From Vibrio cyclitrophicus (GTDB lineage Bacteria; Pseudomonadota; Gammaproteobacteria; Enterobacterales; Vibrionaceae): a stretch of 64,000 bases of DNA. Position numbers and translations under genes: made by a program. Shown one piece after another: positions 32,845 to 42,524 of the stretch; the stretch's first letter is position 1, and every line of letters begins with the position of its first letter. The DNA lies in contig NZ_AP025480.1 in NCBI RefSeq assembly GCF_024347435.1, positions 3,348,001 to 3,412,000 of the forward strand, written 5' to 3'. Under the pieces are notes generated by a model, which had not been told where the DNA came from, did no database searches, and saw only the letters and a program-made list of their open reading frames with translations.

Positions 32845-32871
32845 AAAAAGGCTCAGTAATGAGCCTTTTTT
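32845..32871 (+). terminator. Intrinsic terminator after ccoG
   Basis: AAAAAGGCTCA-GTAA-TGAGCCTTTTTT gives an 11-bp stem and T run. It overlaps the upstream part of the open frame of srkA, ruling out starts before about 32870 for that gene if it has its own promoter. Confidence 0.85.
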
Positions 32872-32882
32872 ATTCTATGACG

Positions 32883-33863
32883 ATGCAAGCCTTTAACTTT
32901 GATAACTTGACCCCTGACTTCATGTGGTACGCACTGGAGAGTATTGGAGTTCGAGCTGAATCTGGGCTTCTCGCCCTCAACAGCTACGAAAACCGGGTAT
33001 ATCAATTCACCGACGAAGACCGTAAACGCTACGTCGTTAAGTTTTATCGGCCGCAACGCTGGAGCAAAGAACAGATTCAAGAAGAGCACGACTTTACACT
33101 TGAGCTTATCGACCAAGAAATTCCAGTCGCACCGCCGATACGCATCAATGGCGAAACCCTACATGAATATCAAGGCTATCTGTTTACACTGTTTGACAGT
33201 GTTGGTGGCAGGCAGTACGAAGTCGATAACTTGAACCAACTGGAAGGGGTAGGTCGTTTCCTTGGTCGAATTCATAAGGCAAGTGCAGGCAAAACATTCC
33301 AACACCGTCCAACCATTAGCTTAGATGAATACCTATATCAGCCACGTAAGATTCTAGAGAATTCGCAGTTTATCCCGACGCACCTAGAAAACGCGTTCTT
33401 CAATGACGTTGACCTTCTGATAAAAGAGCTAGAGAACCAGTGGCCGAGCAACATTGAGAACATCCGCCTGCATGGTGACTGCCACCCAGGTAATATATTG
33501 TGGCGCGACGGACCAATGTTCGTCGATCTCGATGATTCGCGCAATGGACCAGCGGTGCAAGATCTATGGATGCTACTTAACGGCGAACGCCAAGATAAAC
33601 TGATGCAACTGGATATTCTGCTAGAGAGTTATCAAGAGTTTTGTGATTTTAATACCTCACAACTGAAACTAATCGAACCACTACGCGGTCTACGTATGGT
33701 GCATTACATGGCATGGCTAGCAAAACGATGGCACGATCCTGCTTTTCCTTTGGCCTTCCCATGGTTTAATGATCCTAAATATTGGGAGCAACAAGTACTT
33801 GCTTGTAAAGAGCAAATTGCTACCCTGCAAGAACCACCACTTTCGTTAATGCCTCAGTGGTAA
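32883..33863 (+). CDS. srkA: Stress response kinase SrkA (RdoA/YihE)
   Basis: A Ser/Thr kinase of the choline-kinase/APH fold that in E. coli opposes MazF-linked death pathways and acts in envelope stress. The catalytic motif LHGDCHPGNILWRDG and the metal-binding FVDLDDSRNGPAVQDLWM are intact. SYENRVYQF and VKFYRPQRW form the nucleotide-binding lobe. I chose ATG 32883 (MQAFNFDNLTPDF, 326 residues, against 328 in E. coli); ATG 32877 is equally possible. Starts at 32841 and 32859 fall inside the ccoG terminator. No Shine-Dalgarno is evident. dsbA follows, as in E. coli. Confidence 0.94.
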   Translation: MQAFNFDNLTPDFMWYALESIGVRAESGLLALNSYENRVYQFTDEDRKRYVVKFYRPQRWSKEQIQEEHDFTLELIDQEIPVAPPIRINGETLHEYQGYLFTLFDSVGGRQYEVDNLNQLEGVGRFLGRIHKASAGKTFQHRPTISLDEYLYQPRKILENSQFIPTHLENAFFNDVDLLIKELENQWPSNIENIRLHGDCHPGNILWRDGPMFVDLDDSRNGPAVQDLWMLLNGERQDKLMQLDILLESYQEFCDFNTSQLKLIEPLRGLRMVHYMAWLAKRWHDPAFPLAFPWFNDPKYWEQQVLACKEQIATLQEPPLSLMPQW

Positions 33864-33918
33864 TAATAATCGCAACATACAACTAGATAAAAATTCAAAC
33901 ATAATGGAGATTGGATAA

Positions 33919-34518
33919 ATGAAAAAGCTATTCGCATTTTTCTCATTGATCATGTTGAGCCTTTCAGCTCACGCTGCGAAATTTAACGAAGGTGAACACT
34001 ACAAAGTTCTCGACCTAGAAGCATCAAAAAAACCAATGGTGACAGAGTTCTTCTCTTTTTACTGCCCACACTGTAATAGCTTTGAGCCAATCATCCAGCA
34101 GCTAAAACAACAGCTACCTAAAGACGCTAAGCTACAGAAGAACCATGTTTCATTCATGGGTGGCAACATGGGCTTACCAATGAGCAAAGCTTACGCAACC
34201 ATGATTGCATTGAAAGTGGAAGACAAAATGGTGCCAGTGATGTTTAACCGCATTCACAACATGAACAAGCCACCACGCGATGAAGCAGAGCTACGTCAAA
34301 TTTTCTTGGACGAAGGCGTCGACGAGAAAAAATTTGATGCGGCTTACAATGGCTTTGCAGTAGATTCTATGGTTCGTCGCTTCGACAAAGCATTTAAAGA
34401 TAGTGGCCTGTCAGGCGTTCCCGCTGTTGTAGTCAATAATCGCTACCTGATCGATGCTCAAGGTATTAACTCTCTCGATGAGTACTTCGAGCTGGTTAAC
34501 TTCTTATTAAAGAAGTAA
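33919..34518 (+). CDS. dsbA: Thiol:disulfide oxidoreductase DsbA
   Basis: The periplasmic enzyme that introduces disulfide bonds into exported proteins and is reoxidised by DsbB. The 199-residue precursor has a signal peptide ([20 protein letters not shown]), the active-site CPHC at C49-C52 in a thioredoxin fold, and the cis-proline loop [14 protein letters not shown] precedes the start. It follows srkA by 55 bases, so both may share a transcript, and ends in a terminator. In V. cholerae the equivalent (TcpG) is required for toxin and pilus folding. Confidence 0.97.
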   Translation: MKKLFAFFSLIMLSLSAHAAKFNEGEHYKVLDLEASKKPMVTEFFSFYCPHCNSFEPIIQQLKQQLPKDAKLQKNHVSFMGGNMGLPMSKAYATMIALKVEDKMVPVMFNRIHNMNKPPRDEAELRQIFLDEGVDEKKFDAAYNGFAVDSMVRRFDKAFKDSGLSGVPAVVVNNRYLIDAQGINSLDEYFELVNFLLKK

Positions 34519-34528
34519 GTTAATGATT

Positions 34529-34555
34529 AAAGGAAGCTCAGGCTTCCTTTTTTTT
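34529..34555 (+). terminator. Intrinsic terminator after dsbA
   Basis: AAAGGAAGC-TCAG-GCTTCCTTT with eight consecutive T after the stem, 11 bases past the dsbA stop. Confidence 0.85.
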
Positions 34556-34657
34556 CCTAAATCAAAAACCATCATTGAGAAATAATCAGCCTGGAAATAC
34601 CGTGCTTTACTGATATTAATAACCCGTCCTAAGAACCGGTGGGCAAGGAGCCCGTAA

Positions 34658-35611
34658 ATGAAAATAAAAATCACACTTCTCGCATTAAGCGTTGCTGCTT
34701 CGCCTGCCTTTGCCAAGCTTGCAAACGAACAAGGCTTCAGTGGTGAAATCTCTATCAATACCGGGGTGACCTCTTCCACCTCAAATTTTAATACCGATAC
34801 TGATAGCACCATCTCGTCAAATAACCAGAAAGCCTCATCTGAGAGCTCATTTCTAGTCGCGCCTTTGGGCAATGTCGCTTACACCTTTGGTGAAAAATTA
34901 AATCATCAAGTGTATACGGGTACCGCTCGTGATGACGTAGCAACAGGTACTGTTGTGCTAGAGGTTGGTTATAAATACCAACTAGAGTCAGGTATGGTCA
35001 TTGACGCTTCACTTCTGCCAACCATTATGTCAGGTAAAACTTGGGCGAATCCATATGCAGAAGGCGTTACTCGAAGCAAAACCGATGAAACTGGCAATGC
35101 CTTTCGTTTGAAGCTAAGCAGCATTGCAGGCTCAGCTTTCTCGCTAGACATGGCCTACGCCACCAAAGATGTAGAAGATGATTTAGTTAGAGAAGAACTC
35201 CAACGTGATGCAGAAACCTTCTACCTGAAAGGCCAATACCGCGTTCCACTCAGCCGTACCATGATGTTAGTACCATCATTGATTTACCAATCAAGCTCTG
35301 CAGATGGCAAGGCTGCCTCTTATGAACAGTTTGGCGGTGAGGTAAGTCTATTTGGTGGCATGGGTCGTCACCAATACGCGTTGACTGCGGGTTACAACCA
35401 ACGATCCTACGATGCTAGCAACCCGATTTACGGCAAAACGCGTAGCGATGACAACATTAACCTGTTTGCCGCATATGAGTATGAGCAGTTCATGAACAGG
35501 GAAAACTGGTCGTTTGTTTCACTGGCGGGCTACGGTACCAGCGACTCGAATATTACCTTCTACGATGAGTCTCAATACATCGTCTCAGTAGGTCTGAACT
35601 ACAAGTTCTAG
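34658..35611 (+). CDS. DUF2860 family outer-membrane protein
   Basis: This 317-residue protein has a signal peptide (MKIKITLLALSVAASPAFA, cut before KLAN). It then shows alternating hydrophobic/polar strands and ends in the aromatic SVGLNYKF, the C-terminal signature for outer-membrane beta-barrels. It matches the DUF2860 family, common in vibrios, with no established function. Residues 22-65 are rich in Ser, Thr and Asn and may form a flexible or surface-exposed part. AAGGAG lies seven bases before the ATG. The gene is monocistronic. Confidence 0.85.
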   Translation: MKIKITLLALSVAASPAFAKLANEQGFSGEISINTGVTSSTSNFNTDTDSTISSNNQKASSESSFLVAPLGNVAYTFGEKLNHQVYTGTARDDVATGTVVLEVGYKYQLESGMVIDASLLPTIMSGKTWANPYAEGVTRSKTDETGNAFRLKLSSIAGSAFSLDMAYATKDVEDDLVREELQRDAETFYLKGQYRVPLSRTMMLVPSLIYQSSSADGKAASYEQFGGEVSLFGGMGRHQYALTAGYNQRSYDASNPIYGKTRSDDNINLFAAYEYEQFMNRENWSFVSLAGYGTSDSNITFYDESQYIVSVGLNYKF

Positions 35612-35653
35612 TTAGGCTTCATTGCTCGCTCATAACCATTAGTTCATAACAAC

Positions 35654-35685
35654 GAAAGCCTGCGTAAAAAGCAGGCTTTCTTGTT
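35654..35685 (+). terminator. Intrinsic terminator after DUF2860
   Basis: GAAAGCCTGC and GCAGGCTTTC, with a 7-base loop, form a 10-bp stem followed by TTGTTTTT. Confidence 0.8.
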
Positions 35686-35688
35686 TTT

Positions 35689-35736
35689 ATACCAATCGTA
35701 GTAAATAAATGACCCGTTGTTTACTACGATTGGTAT
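35689..35736. repeat. Long inverted repeat (20-bp arms, 8-base loop)
   Basis: Left arm 35689-35708 (ATACCAATCGTAGTAAATAA) pairs with 35717-35736 at 19 of 20 positions, the exception being a G-U pair. It ends 2 bases before the comM stop codon. The ATACCAATC/GATTGGTAT motif looks like a dispersed palindromic repeat of marine gammaproteobacteria, but I cannot confirm genome copies from this window. Confidence 0.7.
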
Positions 35737-35738
35737 TA

Positions 35739-37262
35739 CTATACAGCTTGAGCTGTGAGTTGCTTCAACAACCGATCCATGGCTCGATAGCCAAGCGCTT
35801 CCGATAGGTGCTTCTTTTCAATCTGCTCATTACCGTCAAGGTCAGCAATGGTTCGCGCCACCTTGATGATCCGGTGGTAAGCGCGAATCGATAAGCCCAA
35901 TCGGTGCAATGCCGTTTCCAGAAACTCCGCATCCTCACGTCTTAACGGGCAATACTTTTCAATTTCTCGGCTACCTAACAGTGCATTCGATTTATGATTG
36001 CGAGATAGCATCAGCTCACGAGCCTGCCTGACCCTTTGCTTTACGACTTGAGTCGTTTCACCACGGTCGCCACCTTCGGCTAACATCCCTTTGGGCAACA
36101 GGGGGATCTCTAACGACATATCGAATCGGTCCAATAACGGCCCTGATAGTCGATTGAGGTAGCGAAGGATGATTTGTGGGTTCGCTCGAGCTTGATTGCC
36201 TTCATAATAACCTGTAGGGCTTGGGTTAAGTGCACCGACTAATTGAAAGCGCGCAGGAAAACGCGTCTTACCTGCCGCACGAGAGATAATGATTTCACCC
36301 GACTCCAACGGCTCTCGCAAAGAATCGAGTACCTTGCGCTCAAACTCAGGCATCTCATCAAGAAACAATAACCCGTTATGCGCCAAAGATATCTCACCAG
36401 GGCGAGGCACCGAACCACCACCCACCAATGCTGCCATTGAGCTCGAATGATGGGGGGACCGAAAAGGTCGTTGCTTCCAGTTGTATTGATTGATCTCTTG
36501 TTGAGTTAAAGAAGCGATCGAAGCCGTTTCCATCGCTTCTTCGTTACTCATCTCAGGCAATAAATCGCGTAATCGCGAGGCCAACATCGTTTTTCCAGTT
36601 CCAGGCGGGCCGAGGAACAATAAATTATGGTTACCAGCAGCAGCGATTTCTAATGCTCGCTTGCCTTGCTGCTGGCCGATAATATCTTGTAGGTCGCGAA
36701 GCACTGAAACATCAGCCTGATGATGTTCCGTTCTATATAGACCAAGCTGAGCCTGACCACACATATCTGCACAAACCTCCAACAAGGTTTGCGCCGACTT
36801 ATGTGCCCCTTTACCGACTAAAGCAGCCTGATCGCCATTGTGATGCGGTACGACTAAGCAACGCTCAACTCTGTCAGCAGCGAGTGTTGCAGGCAGTACC
36901 CCTTTCACCGAGCGCAACTCACCCGACAGCGCTAACTCACCAATAAATTCATGTTGAGCTATTTTTGATGCGGGTAACTGGTCCGACGCAACTAAAATCC
37001 CAAGCGCGATAGGCAAGTCAAACCGCCCACCTTCTTTCGGTAAATCTGCGGGAGCTAAGTTAACCGTGATTCTTTTCGATGGAAACTCAAAGCGAGAATT
37101 GATGATCGCGCTTCTCACTCGATCTTTAGATTCCTTGACCGTTGTTTCAGGTAAACCCACCAACGTAAAACCGGGCATTCCATTGCTGATATGCACCTCG
37201 ACTGTCACTTCTGGAGCCTCTACACCCACACTAGCTCGACTATGAATTATCGCGAGTCCCAT
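35739..37262 (-). CDS. comM: ATPase ComM (YifB), branch-migration helicase for transformation
   Basis: An AAA+ protein of the Mg-chelatase/MCM-like group; in V. cholerae it promotes branch migration during natural transformation. The start ATG at 37262 (MGLAIIHSRASVGVEAP) gives 507 residues and has AAGGAAAG upstream; a longer frame from 37319 adds 19 odd residues. An N-terminal ChlI domain covers 1-120. Walker A is GPPGTGKTML near 220, Walker B LLFLDEMPEF near 300, followed by the Mg-chelatase C-terminal domain. Gene order comM divergent from ilvGMEDA is also found in E. coli (yifB-ilvL). Confidence 0.95.
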   Translation of the reverse strand: MGLAIIHSRASVGVEAPEVTVEVHISNGMPGFTLVGLPETTVKESKDRVRSAIINSRFEFPSKRITVNLAPADLPKEGGRFDLPIALGILVASDQLPASKIAQHEFIGELALSGELRSVKGVLPATLAADRVERCLVVPHHNGDQAALVGKGAHKSAQTLLEVCADMCGQAQLGLYRTEHHQADVSVLRDLQDIIGQQQGKRALEIAAAGNHNLLFLGPPGTGKTMLASRLRDLLPEMSNEEAMETASIASLTQQEINQYNWKQRPFRSPHHSSSMAALVGGGSVPRPGEISLAHNGLLFLDEMPEFERKVLDSLREPLESGEIIISRAAGKTRFPARFQLVGALNPSPTGYYEGNQARANPQIILRYLNRLSGPLLDRFDMSLEIPLLPKGMLAEGGDRGETTQVVKQRVRQARELMLSRNHKSNALLGSREIEKYCPLRREDAEFLETALHRLGLSIRAYHRIIKVARTIADLDGNEQIEKKHLSEALGYRAMDRLLKQLTAQAV

Positions 37263-37385
37263 AACTTTCCTTTGTCTTTGATTTAAAAGTATTCGCCCTG
37301 GATATTCATTGCTCACCAAAGCGATAAGGTTGTTATATAGCGTGGTGGAATGGTGTTTTAATGTGAAAAAAGAATGACATTTTCC

Positions 37386-37413
37386 TTGTCATGCAGCAGA
37401 TTTGTGTGATAAC
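37386..37413 (+). promoter_or_regulatory. Probable ilvGMEDA promoter
   Basis: TTGTCA (37386-37391) and GATAAC (37408-37413), 16 bases apart, lie about 50 bases before the leader peptide. The -35 box is near consensus, the -10 is weak. It is the best candidate in the 200-base gap after comM. Confidence 0.4.
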
Positions 37414-37465
37414 ACTAGAGATGTAGACATTTACTTAAGACAATAAACGAGAAAACTCGAATTTT

Positions 37466-37555
37466 ATGACATTTAACGCTCGCATTTATGCACTGATTAA
37501 CCTGATTATCGTAGTCATTATTGAGACTGCGCGGGGGCGAGTGGGAAAAAAGTAA
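37466..37555 (+). CDS. ilvL: ilv operon leader peptide
   Basis: A 29-codon frame MTFNARIYALINLIIVVIIE... has nine Ile/Leu/Val codons within a 12-codon run (residues 7-19 include I, L, I, L, I, I, V, V, I, I). It ends at TAA, before the attenuator stem. As in enterobacteria, shortage of charged Ile, Leu or Val tRNA would stall the ribosome on these codons and favour the antiterminator. The sequence is not alignable to E. coli IlvL but has the same layout. It lies in the gap between comM and ilvG. Confidence 0.88.
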   Translation: MTFNARIYALINLIIVVIIETARGRVGKK

Positions 37556-37612
37556 CCACGAATTAGAAAAAACCCCCGCACTGAAAAGTTCGGGGGTTTT
37601 TTCTAATTTAAA
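37531..37612 (+). promoter_or_regulatory. ilvGMEDA transcription attenuator
   Basis: The terminator has an 18-bp perfect stem: 37561-37578 with 37591-37608, core CCCCCG/CGGGGG, then TTTTTT inside the right arm. The alternative antiterminator is visible: GCGGGGG at 37531-37537, inside the leader-peptide gene, is complementary to CCCCCGC at 37573-37579. Ribosome position on ilvL would choose between the two. Confidence 0.88.
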
Positions 37613-37733
37613 GATTCGATTTTTATAATTTTATTATTTTCGGCTTTGCCGATTTACAGGAAGAATGGGAGCACAAGATGTGCAGAGACAATGGAAACAA
37701 TTACCAAAATAAAGGTAATACGGAGGAATTACG

Positions 37734-39380
37734 ATGAAAGGCGCAGAACTGGCCGTATCCGCACTCAAGCAACAAGGCATTGAGACCGTATTTGGTTACC
37801 CAGGCGGTGCCATCATGCCAATCTACGATGCTCTTTATGACGGCGGTGTTGAACATATCCTATGTCGCCATGAGCAAGGTGCAGCAATGGCTGCCATTGG
37901 TATGGCTCGTGCAACTCAAGATGTGGCTGTTTGTATGGCAACCTCAGGCCCTGGTGCGACAAACCTAGTAACCGGCCTTGCTGATGCCTTTATGGATTCC
38001 ATCCCACTCGTTGCTATCACAGGTCAAGTTGCTAGCTCACACATCGGTACTGATGCATTTCAAGAAATGGATGTGATTGGCATGTCTCTGTCATGTACTA
38101 AACACAGCTACCTAGTAACCGATATTGAAGACCTCGCTCCAACACTAGCGGAAGCGTTTGTCGTAGCAAAATCAGGTCGTCCCGGCCCGGTTATTGTTGA
38201 TATCGCAAAAGACGTTCAATTAGCAGAAACACCTGTCGATGTTCTTCCTGAATTTACACCACCAGCGATACCTGTTGCGACAACTGACGCGATTGAACAA
38301 GCACAACACTTCCTATCTCAAGCGACTCGTCCTGTTTTATACGTAGGTGGTGGCGTTCAACTGGCTAAAGCAACGGAATCCGTTCGCGAATTTTTACGCC
38401 TAAACCCAATGCCAGCCGTAAGCACGCTCAAAGGCTTAGGTACTATCGAGCGTGACGACCCACATTACCTTGGTATGCTTGGTATGCACGGCACCAAGGC
38501 CGCTAACCTAGTTGTTCAAGAGAGTGACCTGTTGATTGTTGTCGGTGCTCGTTTTGATGACCGAGTAACAGGCAAGCTCGATACCTTTGCTCCTCACGCA
38601 AAAGTCATTCATATCGATATCGATGCGGCTGAGTTCAGTAAATTGCGCCTGGCAGATGCACCAATTCGTGGTGACATCAACAAAATCATGCCTCAACTGG
38701 AACTGAGCCAAGACATCTCATCTTGGGTTCACCACTCTGAAGGGCTACGTACTTCGTTCAAATGGCGCTACGACCACCCAGGCGATCTTATCTTTGCTCC
38801 ACTACTGCTCAAGCAACTATCTGACATGATGCCTTCAAGCTCTATAGTTTCGACAGATGTAGGCCAACATCAGATGTGGGCAGCTCAGCATATTCAACCA
38901 CGCGATCCACAAAACTTCATCACCTCTGCTGGATTGGGCACCATGGGCTTTGGTTTACCAGCAGCAATGGGTGCATCGGTTGGTCGTCCTGATGACCAAT
39001 CTATTCTTATCTCTGGTGACGGTTCATTCATGATGAACGTACAAGAACTTGGCACGTTAAAACGTCGTCAAATCCCAGTGAAGATGGTACTGCTTAATAA
39101 CTCTCGCTTAGGCATGGTTCGCCAATGGCAATCTCTGTTCTTTGATGGCCGCCATAGTGAAACCATCTTGGATGACAACCCAGATTTCGTGATGCTGGCA
39201 AAAGCATTCGATATCCCGGGCAAAACCATCACACGTAAAGAAGAAGTAGAACCTGCATTAAAAGAGATGCTTGAGAGCAAAACCGCTTACCTACTTCATG
39301 TTCTTATCGATGAAGAAGAAAACGTATGGCCACTAGTACCGCCAGGTGCTTCAAACAGCGAAATGTTGGAGAACACATAA
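37734..39380 (+). CDS. ilvG: Acetolactate synthase II, large subunit
   Basis: A thiamine-diphosphate enzyme joining pyruvate with pyruvate or 2-ketobutyrate, the first common step of branched-chain amino acid synthesis. 548 residues, intact, unlike the frameshifted ilvG of E. coli K-12. The catalytic glutamate is in [10 protein letters not shown]. The ThDP/Mg motif [14 protein letters not shown] begins near 430. The three-domain family order is complete. CGGAGG precedes the ATG. The small subunit gene ilvM starts one base after the stop. Confidence 0.97.
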   Translation: MKGAELAVSALKQQGIETVFGYPGGAIMPIYDALYDGGVEHILCRHEQGAAMAAIGMARATQDVAVCMATSGPGATNLVTGLADAFMDSIPLVAITGQVASSHIGTDAFQEMDVIGMSLSCTKHSYLVTDIEDLAPTLAEAFVVAKSGRPGPVIVDIAKDVQLAETPVDVLPEFTPPAIPVATTDAIEQAQHFLSQATRPVLYVGGGVQLAKATESVREFLRLNPMPAVSTLKGLGTIERDDPHYLGMLGMHGTKAANLVVQESDLLIVVGARFDDRVTGKLDTFAPHAKVIHIDIDAAEFSKLRLADAPIRGDINKIMPQLELSQDISSWVHHSEGLRTSFKWRYDHPGDLIFAPLLLKQLSDMMPSSSIVSTDVGQHQMWAAQHIQPRDPQNFITSAGLGTMGFGLPAAMGASVGRPDDQSILISGDGSFMMNVQELGTLKRRQIPVKMVLLNNSRLGMVRQWQSLFFDGRHSETILDDNPDFVMLAKAFDIPGKTITRKEEVEPALKEMLESKTAYLLHVLIDEEENVWPLVPPGASNSEMLENT

Positions 39381-39381
39381 C

Positions 39382-39666
39382 ATGAAAAGATACTTACTAG
39401 ACATCAAAGCCGATGATAAACCAGTACTACTAGAACGTGTTCTTCGTGTTATCCGTCACCGTGGTTTCATCGTTAAACAAGTGGCAGGAACCCAAAACCA
39501 AGAAAGCAAAGTGGCAAGCGTTGAGATCATTGTTGACAGTGACCGTCCGATTTCATTCTTGGTTAATCAAATAGAAAAGCTGTGGGATGTGCGTACCGTT
39601 GACGTTATCTCTATCAGCCGTAATGAATTGCCAAACAACAACTTACAACAAAAGATAAGCGCATAA
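39382..39666 (+). CDS. ilvM: Acetolactate synthase II, small subunit
   Basis: This 94-residue regulatory subunit has one ACT domain (KRYLLDIKADDKPVLLERVL ... RGFIVKQV). I chose ATG 39382, which starts MKRYLLDI and follows ilvG by one base; a frame from 39346 would overlap ilvG and lacks family support. GGAG is about 10 bases upstream. It stabilises IlvG and shapes feedback sensitivity. ilvE follows after 12 bases. Confidence 0.95.
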   Translation: MKRYLLDIKADDKPVLLERVLRVIRHRGFIVKQVAGTQNQESKVASVEIIVDSDRPISFLVNQIEKLWDVRTVDVISISRNELPNNNLQQKISA

Positions 39667-39678
39667 GGAACCGCAAAC

Positions 39679-40647
39679 ATGACAGCTAAAACAGCAGACT
39701 ATATTTGGTTTAACGGTGAAATGGTTCCTTGGGCAGAGGCGAACGTTCACGTTCTTACTCACGCAATGCACTACGGTACTTCTGTATTTGAAGGCGTTCG
39801 TTGCTATAACACGCCAAAGGGTCCGGTTATCTTCCGTCACCCAGAGCATGCAAGACGCCTAAAAGACTCAGCGAAAATCTACCGCTTCCCAATTCCTTTT
39901 ACTGAGGAAGAAATAATGGAAGCGACTCGCGAAACGCTACGCCAAAATAAGCTAGAGTCAGCGTACATCCGCCCTCTAGGCTTTGTGGGTAACGTTGGTT
40001 TAGGTGTTTGCCCTCCTGAAAATACAGAAATGGATCTGATCATCGCCGCTTTCCCATGGGGTTCTTACCTTGGTGAAGAAGCGCTAGAAAATGGCGTAGA
40101 TGCGATGATCTCAAGCTGGAACCGTGCAGCACCAAATACAATCCCAACCTCAGCAAAGGCTGGTGGTAACTACCTATCTTCATTGCTAGTTGGTGGTGAA
40201 GCGCGTCGTCATGGTTACGATGAAGGTATTGCTCTGAGTGTTGATGGTTATCTTTCAGAGGGTGCAGGCGAGAACATTTTTGTTATTCGTAACGGCATTC
40301 TCTCTACACCACCAGCAACCAGCGCGATTCTGCCGGGTATCACTCGTGACTCGATCATGACACTAGCAAAAGACATGGGTTATGAAATCCGTGAAGAGAA
40401 CATTGCTCGTGAAGCCCTGTACCTTGCTGACGAAGTCTTCATGACAGGTACAGCAGCAGAAATCGTTCCGGTTCGCAGCGTAGACAAAATTACAGTAGGT
40501 GAAGGCAAACGCGGTCCTATCACTGAAAAAGTTCAAGCGGCTTACTTTGGTTTATTCAATGGCACGACTGAAGATAAGTGGGGCTGGTTAGATTATGTTT
40601 ACCCAGCAGACCACGCGTCAGAAAACCAAACGCAAACAACTAAGTAA
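39679..40647 (+). CDS. ilvE: Branched-chain amino acid aminotransferase
   Basis: A fold-type IV PLP aminotransferase that makes valine, leucine and isoleucine from their 2-keto acids with glutamate. 322 residues. The N-terminal IWFNGEMVPW and HYGTSVFEGVRCY are family hallmarks. The PLP lysine is in TSAKAGGNYLSS, and SEGAGENIF with TGTAAEIVPV complete the cofactor and substrate sites. It is third in the ilvGMEDA operon and slightly longer than E. coli IlvE (309), mostly at the C-terminus. Confidence 0.97.
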   Translation: MTAKTADYIWFNGEMVPWAEANVHVLTHAMHYGTSVFEGVRCYNTPKGPVIFRHPEHARRLKDSAKIYRFPIPFTEEEIMEATRETLRQNKLESAYIRPLGFVGNVGLGVCPPENTEMDLIIAAFPWGSYLGEEALENGVDAMISSWNRAAPNTIPTSAKAGGNYLSSLLVGGEARRHGYDEGIALSVDGYLSEGAGENIFVIRNGILSTPPATSAILPGITRDSIMTLAKDMGYEIREENIAREALYLADEVFMTGTAAEIVPVRSVDKITVGEGKRGPITEKVQAAYFGLFNGTTEDKWGWLDYVYPADHASENQTQTTK

Positions 40648-40680
40648 GCAACAGCCAAATATTTTATAAGGATTTAAGCA

Positions 40681-42522
40681 ATGCCAATCTATCGTTCAGC
40701 AACGACTACCCACGGACGCAACATGGCTGGTGCGCGCGCTTTATGGCGTGCAACTGGCGTTAAAGATGATGACTTCGGTAAGCCAATCATCGCGGTTGTA
40801 AACTCGTTCACTCAATTCGTACCAGGCCACGTTCACCTTAAAGATATGGGTCAACTGGTTGCGGGTGAAATCGAGAAAGCGGGCGGTATCGCTAAAGAAT
40901 TCAACACCATCGCTGTGGATGATGGTATCGCAATGGGTCACGGCGGCATGCTGTACTCACTGCCATCACGTGAGCTTATCGCAGACTCAGTAGAGTACAT
41001 GGTGAATGCGCACTGTGCAGATGCGATGGTGTGTATCTCTAACTGTGACAAAATCACTCCGGGAATGATGATGGCTGCAATGCGCCTCAACATCCCTGTA
41101 ATCTTTGTTTCTGGCGGCCCAATGGAAGCCGGTAAAACCAAGCTTTCAGATCAAATCATCAAGCTAGACCTTGTTGATGCGATGATTCAGGGTGCCGATC
41201 CAACCATTTCTGATGCGCAAAGTGAGCAAGTAGAACGTTCTGCATGTCCAACATGTGGCTCATGTTCAGGCATGTTCACGGCTAACTCAATGAACTGTCT
41301 GACAGAAGCGCTTGGCCTCTCTCAGCCAGGTAACGGTTCTATGCTAGCAACGCACGCTGACCGTGAAGAGCTATTCATCAATGCTGGTAAACGCATCGTT
41401 GACCTAACTAAGCGTTACTACGAGCAAGATGACGAATCAGCACTGCCACGCAACATTGCTAACCGCGCAGCCTTTGATAATGCAATGGCGCTAGATATCG
41501 CGATGGGTGGTTCAAGTAACACAGTACTTCACCTTTTAGCGGCAGCTCAAGAAGGTGAGATTGATTTTGATATGGGTGATATCGACGAGATGTCTCGCCG
41601 CGTTCCACACCTATGTAAGGTTGCTCCTTCAACACCTAAATACCACATGGAAGACGTGCACCGTGCTGGTGGCGTAATGGCTATCCTAGGTGAGCTTGAT
41701 CGTGCAGGTCTATTGAACAACCAAACTCGCACCGTTCTTGGTCTAAGCATGCAAGAACAACTTGCTCAATACGACATCATGCAGACAGAAGACGAAGCCG
41801 TACTTAAATTCTTCCGCGCTGGCCCTGCGGGCATCCGTACCACCAAAGCTTTCTCACAAGATTGTCGTTGGGATCGTCTTGATGACGACCGCAAAGAAGG
41901 TTGTATTCGTACCAAAGAGAACGCATTCAGCCAAGAAGGTGGCCTAGCGGTACTTTCGGGTAATATCGCCGTTGATGGTTGTATCGTTAAAACCGCGGGT
42001 GTTGATGAAGAAAACCTTAAATTCCAAGGCCCTGCAATCGTATTCGAAAGCCAAGATACGGCAGTAGACGGTATCTTAGCGGGTAAAGTAAAAGCAGGCG
42101 AAGTGGTTGTTATTCGCTACGAAGGTCCTAAAGGTGGTCCGGGCATGCAAGAGATGCTCTACCCTACCACTTACCTAAAATCTATGGGTCTAGGTAAGTC
42201 TTGTGCACTATTAACTGACGGACGTTTCTCTGGTGGTACATCAGGTCTGTCTATCGGTCACGCCTCTCCAGAAGCCGCAAGCGGTGGTGTAATTAGTCTA
42301 GTGAACACAGGCGATATCATCACTATCGATATCCCTAGCCGCTCAATCACGCTTGATGTTCCTGAAGAAGAACTAGAAGCACGTCGTGTTAAGCAAGATG
42401 CACTAGGCTGGAAACCAGAAAACCGTCAACGTGAAGTGTCTTTCGCATTGAAAGCTTACGCAAGCATGGCAACCAGTGCTGACAAAGGCGCTGTACGTGA
42501 TAAGTCTAAGTTAGAGGGCTAA
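40681..42522 (+). CDS. ilvD: Dihydroxy-acid dehydratase
   Basis: An iron-sulfur and Mg enzyme that dehydrates dihydroxy acids to 2-keto acids, the third common step of the pathway. 613 residues. Cluster cysteines are in [12 protein letters not shown] and [19 protein letters not shown]. The C-terminal [19 protein letters not shown] signature is intact. TAAGGATTT precedes the ATG. ilvA starts 2 bases after the stop, implying coupled translation. Confidence 0.97.
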   Translation: MPIYRSATTTHGRNMAGARALWRATGVKDDDFGKPIIAVVNSFTQFVPGHVHLKDMGQLVAGEIEKAGGIAKEFNTIAVDDGIAMGHGGMLYSLPSRELIADSVEYMVNAHCADAMVCISNCDKITPGMMMAAMRLNIPVIFVSGGPMEAGKTKLSDQIIKLDLVDAMIQGADPTISDAQSEQVERSACPTCGSCSGMFTANSMNCLTEALGLSQPGNGSMLATHADREELFINAGKRIVDLTKRYYEQDDESALPRNIANRAAFDNAMALDIAMGGSSNTVLHLLAAAQEGEIDFDMGDIDEMSRRVPHLCKVAPSTPKYHMEDVHRAGGVMAILGELDRAGLLNNQTRTVLGLSMQEQLAQYDIMQTEDEAVLKFFRAGPAGIRTTKAFSQDCRWDRLDDDRKEGCIRTKENAFSQEGGLAVLSGNIAVDGCIVKTAGVDEENLKFQGPAIVFESQDTAVDGILAGKVKAGEVVVIRYEGPKGGPGMQEMLYPTTYLKSMGLGKSCALLTDGRFSGGTSGLSIGHASPEAASGGVISLVNTGDIITIDIPSRSITLDVPEEELEARRVKQDALGWKPENRQREVSFALKAYASMATSADKGAVRDKSKLEG

Positions 42523-42524
42523 CT

